Shown in pieces: positions 52,018 to 63,542 of a stretch of 64,000 nucleotides of DNA; position 1 is the stretch's first letter, and every line of letters starts with the position of its first letter. Source of the DNA: Lichenostomus cassidix (taxonomy: Eukaryota > Chordata > Aves > Passeriformes > Meliphagidae); the NCBI GenBank assembly GCA_008360975.2, contig CM039210.1, positions 6,326,293-6,390,292 of the forward strand. Reading direction: 5' to 3'. Below the pieces are notes generated by a model, which did no database searches, was not told the DNA's origin, and saw only the letters and a program-made list of their open reading frames with translations. The position numbers and the translations under genes are program-made.

Positions 52018-52318
52018 ACCAGTTTCCCGGGTAACCCACCCTTGGGTCTGCCCCTCAGAGTCCTCCAAGGGTTCTTAGCCCTATATTTTGTTATGTTTCC
52101 CAAGTGCTGGTACAAAGCAGGGTGTTCTTGCTAGAAATACTTTTCTTGAAAATAAGACTAAACAGAATTTCAAGAAGGTGGCTTAAATGTGTGATAAAGG
52201 GTAATCTACTATTCTAAAGTGTGTGAAAGTGTTAAAAACTATACAGTTATATAGTAAAAATCTACAAAACAACAAATATATTAAAAATATATAAAAAGCA
52301 AAAAATCTTTAGGCATCA
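52018..52318 (-). mobile_element. ERV-9 3' LTR, U3 part
   Basis: In the viral sense it starts TGATGCCTAAAG at 52318, right after the polypurine tract AAAGGGGGGAAATG (52319-52332). AT-rich U3. Confidence 0.65.
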
Positions 52319-52332
52319 TTTCCCCCCTTTAG

Positions 52333-54110
52333 AGACTTGACAAAAATTCTATCTTGTCTAGTGTCTACCACTTACAGTTAAAGATGACCAGATACTACAG
52401 CATCAAAACATACAGCAAGCTATTATGCAGCCAATAACTACAAATACAACTATTATGAACAGTTGTTTTATCCAAGTCTAGTTTGGTAATTATGAAGTGT
52501 ATGGAAGATATTTTCAAAGTCCAGTGAGTCATCTTTGAGAGTTACCTGATGTAAAATTTGAATTTGTTTCCAAATTTCAGATAAATCTTTTTAAATTCAT
52601 CCACTCTGATCTATATAAGAACAACTAGTGTTAATGATTGTACACATGCCCCCTTGTGAGGCTAGCAGAAAATTGAGAGCCATTCTCTTTTGCAGAACCA
52701 TACGAGACAAGCGCTGGACTTCTTGTAAGGCCTTGATTGCATCTGAAGTTTGATTCTCAATATGTTAAATAACGGCCGAAATGTTAACAATTGCTTTCTC
52801 CAATTCAGTTACTCCTAAAGAAGGAATAAGATCCCTAATTACACTATGGAAAGTTGTGGGATGCTCAACAAGGGGATTATTGGATCTTTTCATCCTCCTT
52901 ACATTAGTTCTTATCGACCCACTTTGTTCTTTAATGTGGCCAAATATTGTCATGTTTGGGATTATAGCCCCAAGGGCACTGGACCAGTCTTTATTGAGAA
53001 GCAAAACTTTGCAGGCCTCACTTTTACATATCCAATACCACCCTGAACCCTGAGGGGAAACATTCTCCAGGGTGACCACGCCAATCCTTTTATGGCTTTT
53101 AATATCAGCCTTATGTAAGATTTAGTTTTATGACAGTACAGAGGGAGAATGACCTTTCCTGTGACATTAACAACCATGCAGGGAACCTTATAATTTTCTT
53201 CATCAGGAATTCAGCTGCTTAGGGTTATAGGAAGGTAGGCTTTAGTGAGAAAGAAGTGGTCAAATAGAAAACCCAAATCTATTTGCACTTCAACCATCCT
53301 TGTTTCTCTGAGCTTTTGCCCCCTTCCACCAGCACAGCGCCCATCCAGGGCTGAAGGCTGAGCTCTAATTCAAATTCAAATTGTAGCTGACAGCTTCTCA
53401 GAGAGGAGTGAATGTAGGTAACAGCTCTGGCCTGATGGCTTATCAGCTAAGATGTACAAGCATGCATTTGAAACCAGCACAGAAACCGCTGAATCATCCC
53501 ATGAAGGATCATGCATGCTCGAGAGAGAAAGGTGAAAAGTGCATTGTGATGAAGACTACTGGGACTTTCATCCTGGAGGGGTCTTTGGGTGTCTCCAAAG
53601 ACCACCAGGACATACAGAGCATGCGTGGTGCACATGCTAATGATATTAATGACTTCCGAGAAATTATTTGTATAACCACTCCTATCCTGGGGAATGTAAT
53701 GAATATTCATGAATTTTACCTATAACACTGTGTCTTTGGGGGTACTGAGGTGTGTGTGTTTGGTGGAGAAAATTCCCCCACACCTGGTGCATCAAATAAA
53801 GCAAATACCCACTTCTCTGACTTGGTCTCTGAAGTGTCTCTGGGCTTGATTGGGGCGAATCATTAGTGACCCATTCCCAACTGTTGTTAGGGTTTGTCTC
53901 ATTCATGAAAACACCCATTAATGGCCAGTTTTTATTCTCATCAATTGCTGGCATTTGAATACAAACCCAACAGTTGTTTTTATGAAGAGCATTGGATATA
54001 TTTTGGACTAGAGCCACATGCAAATTTTGGGTTCAAACCTGAATCATGGTTACCAACTGTGCAGATAGTAAACACAGAAAAAACAATTTAAACAACATCA
54101 TCTGTATCAG
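52333..54110 (-). pseudogene. env: ERV-9 env (gamma type), split by an LTR
   Basis: Minus-strand reading. A hydrophobic signal segment (LFKLFFLCLLSAQ) near 54060-54095; SU with the CXXC motif CWVC at about 53965; after the solo LTR (53246-53862) SU continues to a basic cleavage site (RRMKR) near 52885; TM follows with helix, immunosuppressive-like segment (LNFLLASQGG) and CX6C with the last Cys changed to Ser (CTIINTSCS) near 52635; then an anchor-like region to about 52400. Stops at 52765 and elsewhere. The CWVC plus CX6CC pair is the gammaretroviral covalent SU-TM system. Confidence 0.8.
53246..53862 (+). mobile_element. Solo LTR (TGAGAAAGG family, long U3), TSD TTAG
   Basis: 617 bp, TGAGAAAGAAGTGG to GGGGCGAATCA, TTAG at 53242-53245 and 53863-53866. 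About 200 bp longer than 4880-5286 by a different U3 middle. Confidence 0.92.
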
Positions 54111-54368
54111 TCTTTGTTTTTCCAGTTTTCCAGGAGCAGAAGCCTTCTTAACTCTGGAGTAGTGAATCCAGGGTTGTTTGCCTGCGACTTTGACTGGAGT
54201 GAGGGTAGTCAGCAGGACTTGGAATGGTCCTCTCTATTTGGCTTGCAAGGGGTCACTGTCCAACCATTTAACACAGACCCAGTATCCAGGCTGGAATGGA
54301 TGAGCAGGTATGTCCAGTCCTATCGGCCTGGATAACATGACGAATTTCTGGAGTTCTTGTAAAGTGGA
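54111..54368 (-). pseudogene. pol: ERV-9 integrase C-terminus
   Basis: Minus strand: IGLDIPAHPFQPGYWVCVKW, then a stop in place of the residue before RGPFQVLL, then WIHYSRVKKA. This is the gamma-type C-terminal domain. It overlaps the env start region as usual. ERV-10 cuts it at 54369, so the rest of ERV-9 pol should lie beyond the right end of ERV-10. Confidence 0.75.
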
Positions 54369-54659
54369 TGTGGGGTTGCAGAGAAAGAGGCCCCCAAGAT
54401 CCCACGAGAAACCAAAGAACCGGATGCCGAAAAGTATTGCTCAGCACAGGATCTGAAGCAGATAAGCAGGCTTCCTTCTCTTCCCTGGGAAGAACAACAA
54501 GCTGTCAAACCTAACAAGATGTATTGGGGAATTGTAAAATGCTGAGAAAACAACTAAGAGACAACTTCTCACACTGAAAAGTATATATACTGTATGGCTT
54601 TGTAATAAAATCAGAATTCATGTCCCATACAGTGAGTGATTCTCATTCCATACAGTACA
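54369..54659 (+). mobile_element. ERV-10 5' LTR
   Basis: About 291 bp, TGTGGGGTTGC to CAGTACA. TATATATAC near 54583 and AATAAAA near 54603. The exact end is uncertain by a few bases. Confidence 0.7.
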
Positions 54660-54661
54660 GA

Positions 54662-54683
54662 TGGCACCCACTTTTACAGGGAC
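54662..54683 (+). promoter_or_regulatory. ERV-10 primer binding site, unusual
   Basis: TGGCACCCACTTTTACAGGG begins two bases after the LTR. The ends (TGGC.CCC and ACAGGGAC) recall a tRNA-Lys site, but the middle carries about four extra bases. The tRNA is therefore unassigned. Confidence 0.5.
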
Positions 54684-54723
54684 TTCATTTCGTCTGAAGT
54701 AATCCAGCTCCCAGTGGCATATT

Positions 54724-56325
54724 ATGACCGAACCAACCATGGGTGTATTCAACGAGGAGCTCCTTTCATCGCCGGCTACAGAACAGGTTAGCCTTACCGA
54801 GCAGTCAGTAATCATGGGACAAAGTGCAATGAGATCCCCAAAATTGCATAAAGACTGTTTGTTACGTATTACTAAGGAAAAAGGATTTAAAATCCAACCC
54901 CAAAGACTTATACAGCTACTTATGTGGGTCAAACAATTTTGTCCCTGATATCCACCTGACGGTTCTTATGACCTTGCTCATTGGCAAAAGGTTGGGGAGT
55001 TCCTACAAACACGCCAGGTTACTCATCGTGATATCCACCCTGATCATATAATTACTTGGCACATGGTATATACTGCTCTGCAACAATTTAAGGAAGCAGA
55101 TCGCATTCTTGCAGACACCCCTCCTGCAGCCACATCAGATACTCTTATTTTTGCTATTGAGACTTCAGCTGAGGACAATCCAGAAAGAGAGGATCCTGAA
55201 TAAGGATCTGACTTGTATCCTACCCAAGCTCCAGTACATGCTATGGCAGCAACTGGTCTTAGTTCAGAAGAAATTTTACAAACTGCACACAGAAAGGCTA
55301 CGGCAAATCAACCAGTGCCTTATGCCCCGTCATATTCCTTTACTGGCTATGACGAGGACACACTGCCTCCTGCAGGGCCTGAACCAGAAAGGTTTATACA
55401 GAAATGCCGAAGATGTGCTTTACAGGAAGGTGATACTGAACTTCATCATGCAATGCCAGTTGTGTATCGGAATCAAAATCTGCAGCACAACCAATTGTCA
55501 TATGAAATGCTAAAGGAACTGAGGAACTCAGTGAAGGAAAATGGTTTACACTCCTCTTTTGCTATGAATTTAATAGATGCAATTGCCAAATCTCACACGA
55601 TGTTACCCTTGGATTGGAAATCTCTCTTTAAAAGAGTTTTGTCAGGAGGACAATACTTTGTTTGGTGGATGGAATTTGTAGATATGGCTCAAATTCAGGC
55701 ATTGAATAATGCCAATCATCAACCCCCAATCAATATACCTGCCCCTCAACTCACAGGCACTGGCAAGTATGCCATGGCTCAATTACAACTAGCCCCCCAG
55801 GTGTGGGAGCAAGCTACTGTTATTGCCCTGCATGCACTGCAAAAAGTACCTGATACAACAGAATCAGAACCTGGTTTTGCTGCCACCAGACAAGGCCTTC
55901 ATGAACCAAATATTACGTTTATTGACTGATTACAATCAGCCATTAAGTTGCAAATTAAGATACGGGTGGCAGCTGATGCTGTGTTAAAATCCCTTGCTTA
56001 TGAAAATGCTAACACTGACTGTAAAAAAAGCCTTGGACCTGATACATGTTGAAATTTCTGATTATATCAAGACATGCTAATATCAGTTTGGATCAATTCA
56101 AAGCAGAACTTATTGCTACTGCCTTAGCCCAACAGCTGCAAGTGGCCAGAGCAGCTGTTAAGTGCTTTGAATGTGGAGAAGAGGGCCACATTAGAAAACA
56201 GTGTCCAAAGGGACAAAAGGACAATAAAAGCCCAATAAACCTTGCCCTCACTGCAAAAAGGGGCTCCATTGGGCAAACCAATGCAGATTGAAGTTTGATA
56301 AGGACAGGAATCCCCTCCTAAAGCA
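54724..56325 (+). pseudogene. gag: ERV-10 gag
   Basis: Matrix probably starts at 54814 (MGQSAM, Gly-2) inside the frame opened at 54724. TGA at 54946-54948 and TAA near 55201 lie in the same frame as the 238-codon frame 55213-55929. Capsid shows PVVYRNQN, a conserved LKELRNSVKENG helix and GLHEPNITFID just before TGA 55927-55929. A frameshift near 56040 leads to nucleocapsid with knuckles CX2CX4HX4C at about 56162-56203 and 56242-56285, the second in another frame. Matrix, capsid and two knuckles are class II. Confidence 0.78.
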
Positions 56326-56332
56326 GGGAAAC
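56326..56332 (+). promoter_or_regulatory. gag-pro -1 frameshift heptamer GGGAAAC (ERV-10)
   Basis: Reads caG GGA AAC in the frame of the second knuckle, with the gag stop TGA 12 bases later. Confidence 0.75.
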
Positions 56333-56882
56333 TCGAAAGGGATGTGAGTTCGGGTGCCCCCCAATCCAACAGGACCCCACTCAATCAGGTGCCAATGCAA
56401 GCATAAATCTTGCAAGGGGCACCCCAAGGAATGCCAGCTTGGACTTGGCCATCAGCACTACCACAGTCCTAAATGATACCTCTGTTCATCCGTTACCCAC
56501 TGCTGGTTTTGGTCCACTACCATTTCAAACTCATGCTTTACTATTAGGTCGCTCTTCAACCACGAGAACAGGATTGTTTATATTACCAGGAATCATCGAT
56601 GCAGATTATAAAGGGGAAATCAAAATCATGGCCTGGACACCCAATCCTCCCTGTACAGTGGCACAAGGAAGCCAATTGGCACAATTAATACCACTGCCAG
56701 CAATTCCCTGCTCAGCACCAATCCTGCAACACCAACAAAATGCAGGAGGATTTGGGAGCGCAGGTACCCTGCAAATATTTTGGTCAAAAATCATAGGAGT
56801 ACAACAACCATTACTCACTTGTCAAATAGGTTTTAATCTTTTACAGGACTGGTTGACACCTGAGCTGATGTATCTATCATAA
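56333..56882 (+). pseudogene. pro: ERV-10 dUTPase
   Basis: The open frame 56439-56882 has motif 2 (GRSSTTRTG), motif 3 (GIIDADYKGEI), motif 4 (QLAQLIPL) and the Gly-rich end (GGFGSAG near 56750). Motif 1 lies upstream in DLAIST. The protein passes by a frame change into protease. Confidence 0.78.
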
Positions 56883-57118
56883 CACAAAAGGAATGGCCCC
56901 CCTGAGTGGCCTCTGGTACCCTCTACAGCGATTGTCATGGGAGTCTGAGGACAGCAGGTACCTTGGCAGTCAGCAAAAGAGCTGCAGATCATCAGTCCAG
57001 ATAGCAAGACTGCCACCTTGCAGCCGTATGTACTACCGATCCCGGGCACTCTGTGGGTATGAGATCTGATGATGCAATGGGGTTTGGTCATTTCCACACA
57101 TTTTTAATAGGGGCCACT
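56836..57118 (+). pseudogene. pro: ERV-10 protease
   Basis: At 56855-56863 the active site reads Asp-Thr-stop (GAC ACC TGA) followed by ADVSII, so the catalytic Gly codon is mutated to TGA. The remainder is decayed to about 57100. Confidence 0.75.
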
Positions 57119-58806
57119 GATGAAAAGCCACTCTTCAAACTGACCTGTCTCACAAGTAAACCTGTTTGGGTCAGCCAGTGGCCCCTTACAGCAGAGAGGC
57201 TTCACCAGACCCGAATTCTCGTACAAGAGCAACTAAATTTGGGCCACATAGTCTCTTCCACCAGCCCATGGAATACACCTACTTTTGTTATCCCCAAGAA
57301 ATTGGGAAAACTGAGGCTTTTACAGGATCTCAGGGCAATTAATGTGGTAATGTCACCTATGAGACCATTACAACAGGGAATACCTAACCCTACAATGATT
57401 CCAGAACATTGGGAACTAGCAATGATTGATTAAAAAGACTGTTTCTTCACAATTTCTTTACATCCAGATGATGCACCTAAGTTTGCCTTTTCTCTACCAT
57501 CTGTCAATCATGAGGGTCCCATGGAACGATATCAGTGAGTCATGCTACCTCAAGGTATGAAAAACAGTCCTACTATCTGTCAATTTGTCGTTCACTCAGC
57601 AATACAACCAGTACGGCAACAATATCCATCTGTTTTGTTGTATCACTACATGGACGACATTTTGATTGCTTCTGACAGTTCTTTACTGTTGAAAGACTGT
57701 CTTGCTGCTTTAAAAATAAACTTGCCAGCAGAGGCTTATGTGTAGCCACAGAAAAAATCCAAACAGGACCTCCTTGGAAATACCTGGGCTTTAAATTGCT
57801 AGATGCAACAGTCACTCCACAACCAGTAACTTTGAAAACTGACATACGCACATTGAATGACTTGCAAAAGTTACTGGGCACTATTAATTGGATTCGCCCT
57901 TTCCTGGGAATCACCACAGAGGAATTATCCCCCTTGTTTCAATTGTTAAAAGGGGACCCAGATTTTCCTTCCCTTGGTAGTTAACAAAGACTGCCCAAGA
58001 GGCTCTGGCACATGTAAGCAACAAAATCAACAAATCCTTTGCCACACGTCAGAACCTGAATTTGCCTTTGCGGCTGTTTCTAATTCTGCAATCTTTTCAA
58101 CCCCATGCTCTCATTGGACAATGTGATGAATATCGTCTCTGGCTATTAGAATGGATTTTTTTTGCCACATACCTTCACAAAAACAATAACCACTCATCTT
58201 GAGATGGTTATTCAACTGCTGTCAATGGGACGGCTTCAAAGCCAGGCTCTGTCAGGATGGGATCCAGCAGTCATACATCTTCCTATTACTGCTACAGAAT
58301 TGGAAAACCTATTCAGGGACTCACTGTCATTTCAAATTGTGTTGGCTGATTATAATGGACAATTTATTAATTCAATGCCCTGGCATATTCTGCTACAATC
58401 CTTCAAGGAACTCCTTTCAACCACAGAGGATGCAATCAAAAACACCTATCCCTGATGCAAAAACTATTTTCACTGATGGGTCAGGAAAGAGACACCAAGC
58501 TGTGACCCTGTGGAAAAACAACACGGGACAATGGGAACATTCGATAACCTTTCAACTTGGATCCACCCAGCTGGTTGAACTGGCAGCTGTGGTAGAGGCA
58601 TTTTGTCTCTTCTCAGCTCAACCTATTAACATTGTGATTCTCTTTATGTTACAGAAATCGTTGAGAGAATTGAGCACTCCTTCCTGAAGGAAGTCTCTAA
58701 CAAAGATCTTTTTGTGTTATTAACCACTTTGTACAACCTTTTACTTCACAGGTCTCACAAATATTACATTCTGCACCTTAGGTCCCACACCACTCTGCCT
58801 GGACCT
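57119..58806 (+). pseudogene. pol: ERV-10 RT and RNase H
   Basis: RT fingers (KPVWVSQWPL, SPWNTPTFVIPKKLGK), LLQDLRAINVV, a TAA near 57431, [14 protein letters not shown] and YMDD near 57645-57656. Stops near 57743 and 57982. Connection and RNase H (FTDGSGKRHQAV about 58474, QLVELAAVVEAF about 58570) with a frame change near 58640. It ends LHLRSHTTLPG, where an LTR is inserted at 58807. Confidence 0.82.
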
Positions 58807-59542
58807 TGTGGCAGGACAAACACCCCCCCCTTCTCTCTCTCCCTGATTGCTGGCCAAGATCGATGGCTCAGATTAAGTCAATAGCTTAATCCGGACTATC
58901 AATGCTGGTGTCTGGAACTCAGAGTGAGACACTGAGAGAATGTGAATAATTTTCAAGTGACTGCAAATACACACTCTTTTCCCCTATAAAACACCACGAA
59001 AAACTCAGCAAAAGTAGAAGCTTTCTACATGGACATTGGAGTGTGAAGTAAAAGCTTTCTCCCCTGAGCTTGGACGCAGGCTCTGTGGTTACTTCCCGAG
59101 GGATTGGGTGATGTATCCCCAGCTCCAAAAATTGGATTTGGTAAGATCATCGAGTTTCCTAAATTGTATTATTCTGGCTAACTTATAGGTACCTTTCTTA
59201 ACTTGCATTTCAGCTAGCTCAAGCAAGCATCTCTTAACTTGCATTATACAAGCATTTCTTAACTTGCAATTTTAACTATTTTTATAGTTCAAGCAAGGTT
59301 TTACCCCATAATTGCATTTTTAACTATTGTAGTGTTGCAATTATGTATTCATTGTGTGTTTATGTGTGTCAATCTGTTCTATGTTTGTATGTTTGTTATG
59401 TTCTGTGTCAAATAAATGGTATTTTTAGACAAATTGGCCAGATAAAGAATCTTGCGAACGGGACTAAGTCTTGGGGAACTAGCTATCTTAAAGTCTGTCA
59501 AACTGCAAAAACACATAAAACTCCTGTCTCCCATGCAAGACA
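58807..59542 (+). mobile_element. Solo LTR, ERV-L-like, TSD GACCT
   Basis: 736 bp, TGTGGCAGGACA to CATGCAAGACA, with GACCT at 58802-58806 and 59543-59547. AATAAATGG near 59410 and repeats of CTTAACTTGCA in U5 or R (59200-59290). It sits at the RNase H/integrase boundary. Confidence 0.88.
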
Positions 59543-60942
59543 GACCTATAGTGGAAGGTAATGCAAAAGCAGATGCCCTTGCTACGACAGCTACTTTACC
59601 ACAGAAATTAGAGCAGACAAAAATTTCTCATTATTTCTATCATCAAAATGCTCAAGCACTAGCCAAATAATTCAATTTAATGCTACCACAAGCACGAGAT
59701 ATAGTGAATACTTGCTCACAATATCAGAAAACTCTTTCTCTGCTACGAGCATTAGGTACAAAGCCACAGGTGTTGAAACCTAATGACATTTGGCAAACAG
59801 ATGTAACACACACATCGAGCTTTGGGACTTTTAAATATGTCCATGTTTCCATTGATACATGTTGAGGTTTTATAGTAGCAACAGTACACAAAGATTAGAG
59901 AAATCCAGAGATGCCACCAGACATTGGCTACATGCTTTTGCCACAATGGGGGTCCCTGAACAGATAAAAACAGACAATGGACCTGCATATGTTGCCTTTC
60001 GGCTGGTAGAAATATGAGGCAGACACAGCAGTAAAGGGGAAAAGGGTATTTACCTCAGTATTTAATAGGATCCTAGGTGCATAACTCTTCAAAGGTGAAA
60101 TATGCCCAGATGCATGCCCTGTACAACACATATACAATTTTATGGACCTCGCAAATTAGCATATCTGCCTAAAATCCCCCAATAAGAAACTTAATAAATG
60201 AAGTAATTGTCCCCCTATTCTAATTACCCCCCCCCAAATGAGACTACAGCCCAGTTTACAAAATATGTCCCAGAGAAAAGGCTTCATCCAAAGTTGAAGC
60301 CTCTAGTTCTGAGATAGTATAGAGCTCTTGGCCTCCTGCTATGAATGTTTGGTCTTCCTGCTTTGCAAAACCCCCAAACTAAGCTAAATATCAGACTACA
60401 AAAATTACAAGCATGTAGACTAGGGGTACAAGGGTGTATAAAGGGTACAAAAATAGGGAAGGAGTATAAAAATGTATAAAAAGGCATATACAAAGAAAAG
60501 GCAAAAGTCATCGGGCATAACATATACATCTCATAAAACACAAGAATTTTTCCACACTTGGGTATCAAACATGTCACAGGTATCCCACATTCTCCAACAG
60601 GACAAGCCGTAGTGGAGAGGGAACATTATACATTGAAAAACATACGGCAAAAACAAAAAAGGGGGAACCCAGTAGGTATGCTCCCTCAAGGGCAGCTTGA
60701 CAAGGCAACCTATGCTTTAAATTTTCTGAATCTCTCCACCAGAGATGATCTGGCAGCACATCAGAGATGCCTAGGTCAGACTGCTGATGGAGAAGGAGTT
60801 CATCCAGGAGTTATGTACGAGAATGTACATAGCGGCCAGTGGAAAGGTCCAGTTCCACTGTTAGGTTGGGGGAGAGATTATGGGTGTGTTTTCCTTTCTA
60901 CAGCCCCATACTGGCTCCCAGTGAGGTATATTAGACCCAGTC
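59543..60942 (+). pseudogene. pol: ERV-10 integrase, split by an LTR
   Basis: VEGNAKADAL, zinc motif HYFYH (about 59630) ... CSQYQK, in which the CX2C pair is damaged (second Cys to Tyr). First Asp in WQTDVTH (about 59795), second Asp in KTDNGPAY (about 59970). The inserted LTR 59990-60522 precedes the block with GIPHSPTGQAVVERE (about 60580-60620). C-terminal domain WKGPVPLLGWGRDYGCV, WLPVRYIRP. Several stops. Confidence 0.8.
59990..60522 (-). mobile_element. Inverted LTR of the ERV-5 family, imperfect TSD
   Basis: About 533 bp, homologous to 16575-17155 over its length but without the AAAAAGCC array. Left flank CATA and right flank TATA; the target reading frame is continuous without it. 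Confidence 0.78.
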
Positions 60943-61308
60943 TGTTGGGGCCTGGTCTGTCTTAACAGACCTATAAAAGTCATTGAGGATAGATAAAAGG
61001 AAGTATTTTGCTGATGCTGCAAGAAAGCAAGAAGCTGGCCGGAGAAAACAGGATATATTGCCCAAAAGTAGGAAACTGCGGTTTTAGTATATACCAATCA
61101 TATAATGCGTGCTTAGCTCATGCTAATTGCTTATAGCCAATTGTATAATTGCATGGCACATGTACGAACCATATGTAGAGTTCTGTGGCATGTGTACGGA
61201 AGATTAAAGGCTTTAAAAGACGCGCTGCTGCAAATAAAGGTAGACGACTCTTTGCATCACATTGGTGTCATGTCGTTCTCGCCTCGCATGAATAAATAAA
61301 CCCCTACA
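60943..61308 (+). mobile_element. Solo LTR of the ERV-4 family, TSD CCAGTC
   Basis: 366 bp, TGTTGGGGCC to CCCCTACA, flanked by CCAGTC at 60937-60942 and 61309-61314. One copy only of the 35-bp U3 unit (60987-61021). Confidence 0.93.
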
Positions 61309-62910
61309 CCAGTCAAGGATGACAACAATGAGTTTTGCCCAGGAGATATATCAAACCCAGCCAAAGATGACAAAAATGAATGTTGTCTTTTTTCTACCGC
61401 TATACTGCCATCAAGCGGTAAAAGAAAGAATCTACTGGGCACACATAATGGAGCCACCTTTGTTCTGACCTCTGACCTGGTGGGACCCAGAGCTGCCCCT
61501 CAGCAACAATGGAACAGAATGGGTAGGAGGAACTTGGCTTCCTCCCCTGGATCAGGATGTTGTAGATACATATATTAACAATTATACTTATGTTACTGAT
61601 TTACTGCCTATATGCTTAACGTGGAATCAAAGAAGTATCCTCTCACCCTTACCCTGTGCTAACTTTTCTATGCAACTAAATTTAATATATGTACACTCAG
61701 AAACTGCAAAAAAGTTGACTGCTATTACCTTACCAGCCATTCTGTCTATCTCTAACAAATTTGTGGATGCCACCCCACCTCCTTCCTGCAAATGTCATTT
61801 TATACCCATTTCCAGTATTTGGCATTTGGAATGGACATCATGTATAGGACAGTGGCCACAACAATAATTCTTACAGCATGGAAAAATAATTGACTGGGGA
61901 CCACATGGTATCTTTAGAGAAAGTAGAACAAATACAACCATTCTTCCTACTCAAAAGGCAAACCGCAGCATTGTTTGGCATGATGGAGGAATGGCTGGGC
62001 CTTTAATTCAATATTATTTAGACAATAATCAATCACGTGTTCATAAACATTTATGGAAAATGCTGTTACCTGCTTTTGGTAATAAGATATACCAGGTAAA
62101 AATGGACAAGAATGCCACAATTGCCAATCTAACACAGCTACAGGATGAATTACTAATGACTTGTACTTCACACCTATATGTTTTTGCTTTAGCTAAAAAT
62201 TTTTCAATAGATTATTGTAGCAAGTTGACCCTGGCTGGGTGCCAGGTGCTCACTAAGTCACTCTATCACTCCCTTTCCCTTTGGGACAGGGGAGAGAGTA
62301 AGATGGACAACAGCCAGCAGGGTGAGATAAAGCAGTTTTATTACGGTAAAAGAAAAGGAATAAGCAGAGATTTGCAGGTGCAAAAGCTAAAGGGAAAAAA
62401 GGTCAATCTCTACTTCCCATTAGCAGCGATGTTCAGGCACTTCCCGGGAAGCAGGGCTTCAGCACACATAATGGTTGCTCCAGAAGGTAAACATTGAAAA
62501 CTCACAAATGTCCCCCCTTCTTCCTCTCTCTCTTATATGTCTGAGCTGATGTCATATGGCATGGCTTATCCCTTTGGTTGATTTGGGTCAGCTGGCCTGG
62601 TTGTGTCCCCTCCCAGGATCTTGCCCACTCCCATCCCTTTGATTGGGGAAGGAATGTCAGAGGGACAGTGCTGCTCAGCAGTAGCCAAAACTGGTCTGTT
62701 ATCAACACCCTTCCAGCTACTAATGCAAAGAACAGCACTGGGAGGGCTGCAAGCTTTACCTCAGTCAGACCCAATACATTTATAGAAATGGTTTGTATTT
62801 TTTATACGCTAACCCTTCTGTTTCTAAATCATGGGTAACCTATGATGATATGCATAATTATTCTGTCCTTTTTTCATTTAAAAGAAGATCTGAAATCTGG
62901 GTTCCTGTAG
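61309..62910 (+). pseudogene. env: ERV-10 env surface subunit, split by an LTR
   Basis: SU in broken frames: a Trp/Gly-rich part near 61440-61560 and an open frame at 61991-62225 (IYQVKMDKNATIANLTQL). The LTR 62225-62748 interrupts it, then NPSVSKSWVTYDD and RRSEIWVPVDL. Sequons are numerous. It resembles betaretroviral SU in the region before cleavage. Confidence 0.65.
62225..62748 (-). mobile_element. Inverted ERV-L-type solo LTR, TSD GCAAG
   Basis: 524 bp between GCAAG at 62220-62224 and 62749-62753. The reverse strand contains ATCAAAGGGATGGGAGTGGG and a GACATATAAGAG TATA-like region, a sequence I recognise as a common bird LTR. The ends deviate from TG...CA, so it may be slightly truncated. 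Confidence 0.8.
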
Positions 62911-63524
62911 ATTTAACTTGAACCTGGGAAGGACAAGACAGCCTTTTGCAAATATCCTGACTAGTCCGAAAAGAAATCCAAAAGAGTAAGAAACTAGTTC
63001 GCAAATTCCTGGGTTGGCTGATTTTTGCAATAGTTTCTGCTGTGATAATATTAACCACAGCCTCTGTGGCTGTTGGGGCCTTGACAAATTCAATTCAAAC
63101 TGCCTGTACTGTGGGACAAGCTTTAACTAATATTACACAACAATTACAAACACAAGAGCAAATTGATCAAGAAATAATGGCCAGATTAGACGCCCTAGAA
63201 AGTGCTCTTTTATGGGTAGGCAAAAGAGTTGAGGCCCAAAAAACTCACCTATCTGTTCCCTGTGACTGGGAACACATTCATAATTCCCTGTGTGTAGCGC
63301 CTCTTCCATGGAATAAGACGGAACAGAATTGGGAGACAGTGAAGACCCATCTCCTTATGGCTTTTGACAAAACCATACAACAAGACATTAATTCATTTCA
63401 CACTCAACTAAAAGGCCAGCTCAGAGCCTTACAAGTTCTGGAGGAACAAAAGGTGTTGACAGATTTAAAAAATTATCTCTCTTGGCTGAATCAAAAAAAT
63501 TGGTTCTTGGGAATAAACTTATGA
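62911..63524 (+). pseudogene. env: ERV-10 env transmembrane subunit (betaretroviral type)
   Basis: A basic cleavage-like stretch (SKKLVRKF, near 63000) followed by a hydrophobic fusion-peptide region (AVIILTTASVAVGAL) and an open 160-codon frame (63042-63524): coiled-coil helix, VPCDWEHIHNSLC disulfide loop without CX6CC, and a second helix. The anchor is cut off by the LTR at 63543. The stop at 63522-63524 precedes the membrane segment. Confidence 0.82.
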
Positions 63525-63542
63525 GTTTGGGTTTTCATCAGA

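Larger units (their letters stand above)
54369..63542 (+). mobile_element. ERV-10: betaretrovirus-type provirus, 3' end not seen
   Basis: From its 5' LTR to the env TM at 63.5 kb. Order gag, dUTPase, protease, RT, RNase H, integrase, env. It carries four LTR insertions (58807, 59990, 60943, 62225) and is cut at 63543 by an ERV-L-type LTR. The env TM lacks CX6CC, unlike ERV-4 and ERV-6, so this is a classical betaretrovirus lineage. Left flank AGTGGA (54363-54368) should recur at its 3' end. Confidence 0.8.
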
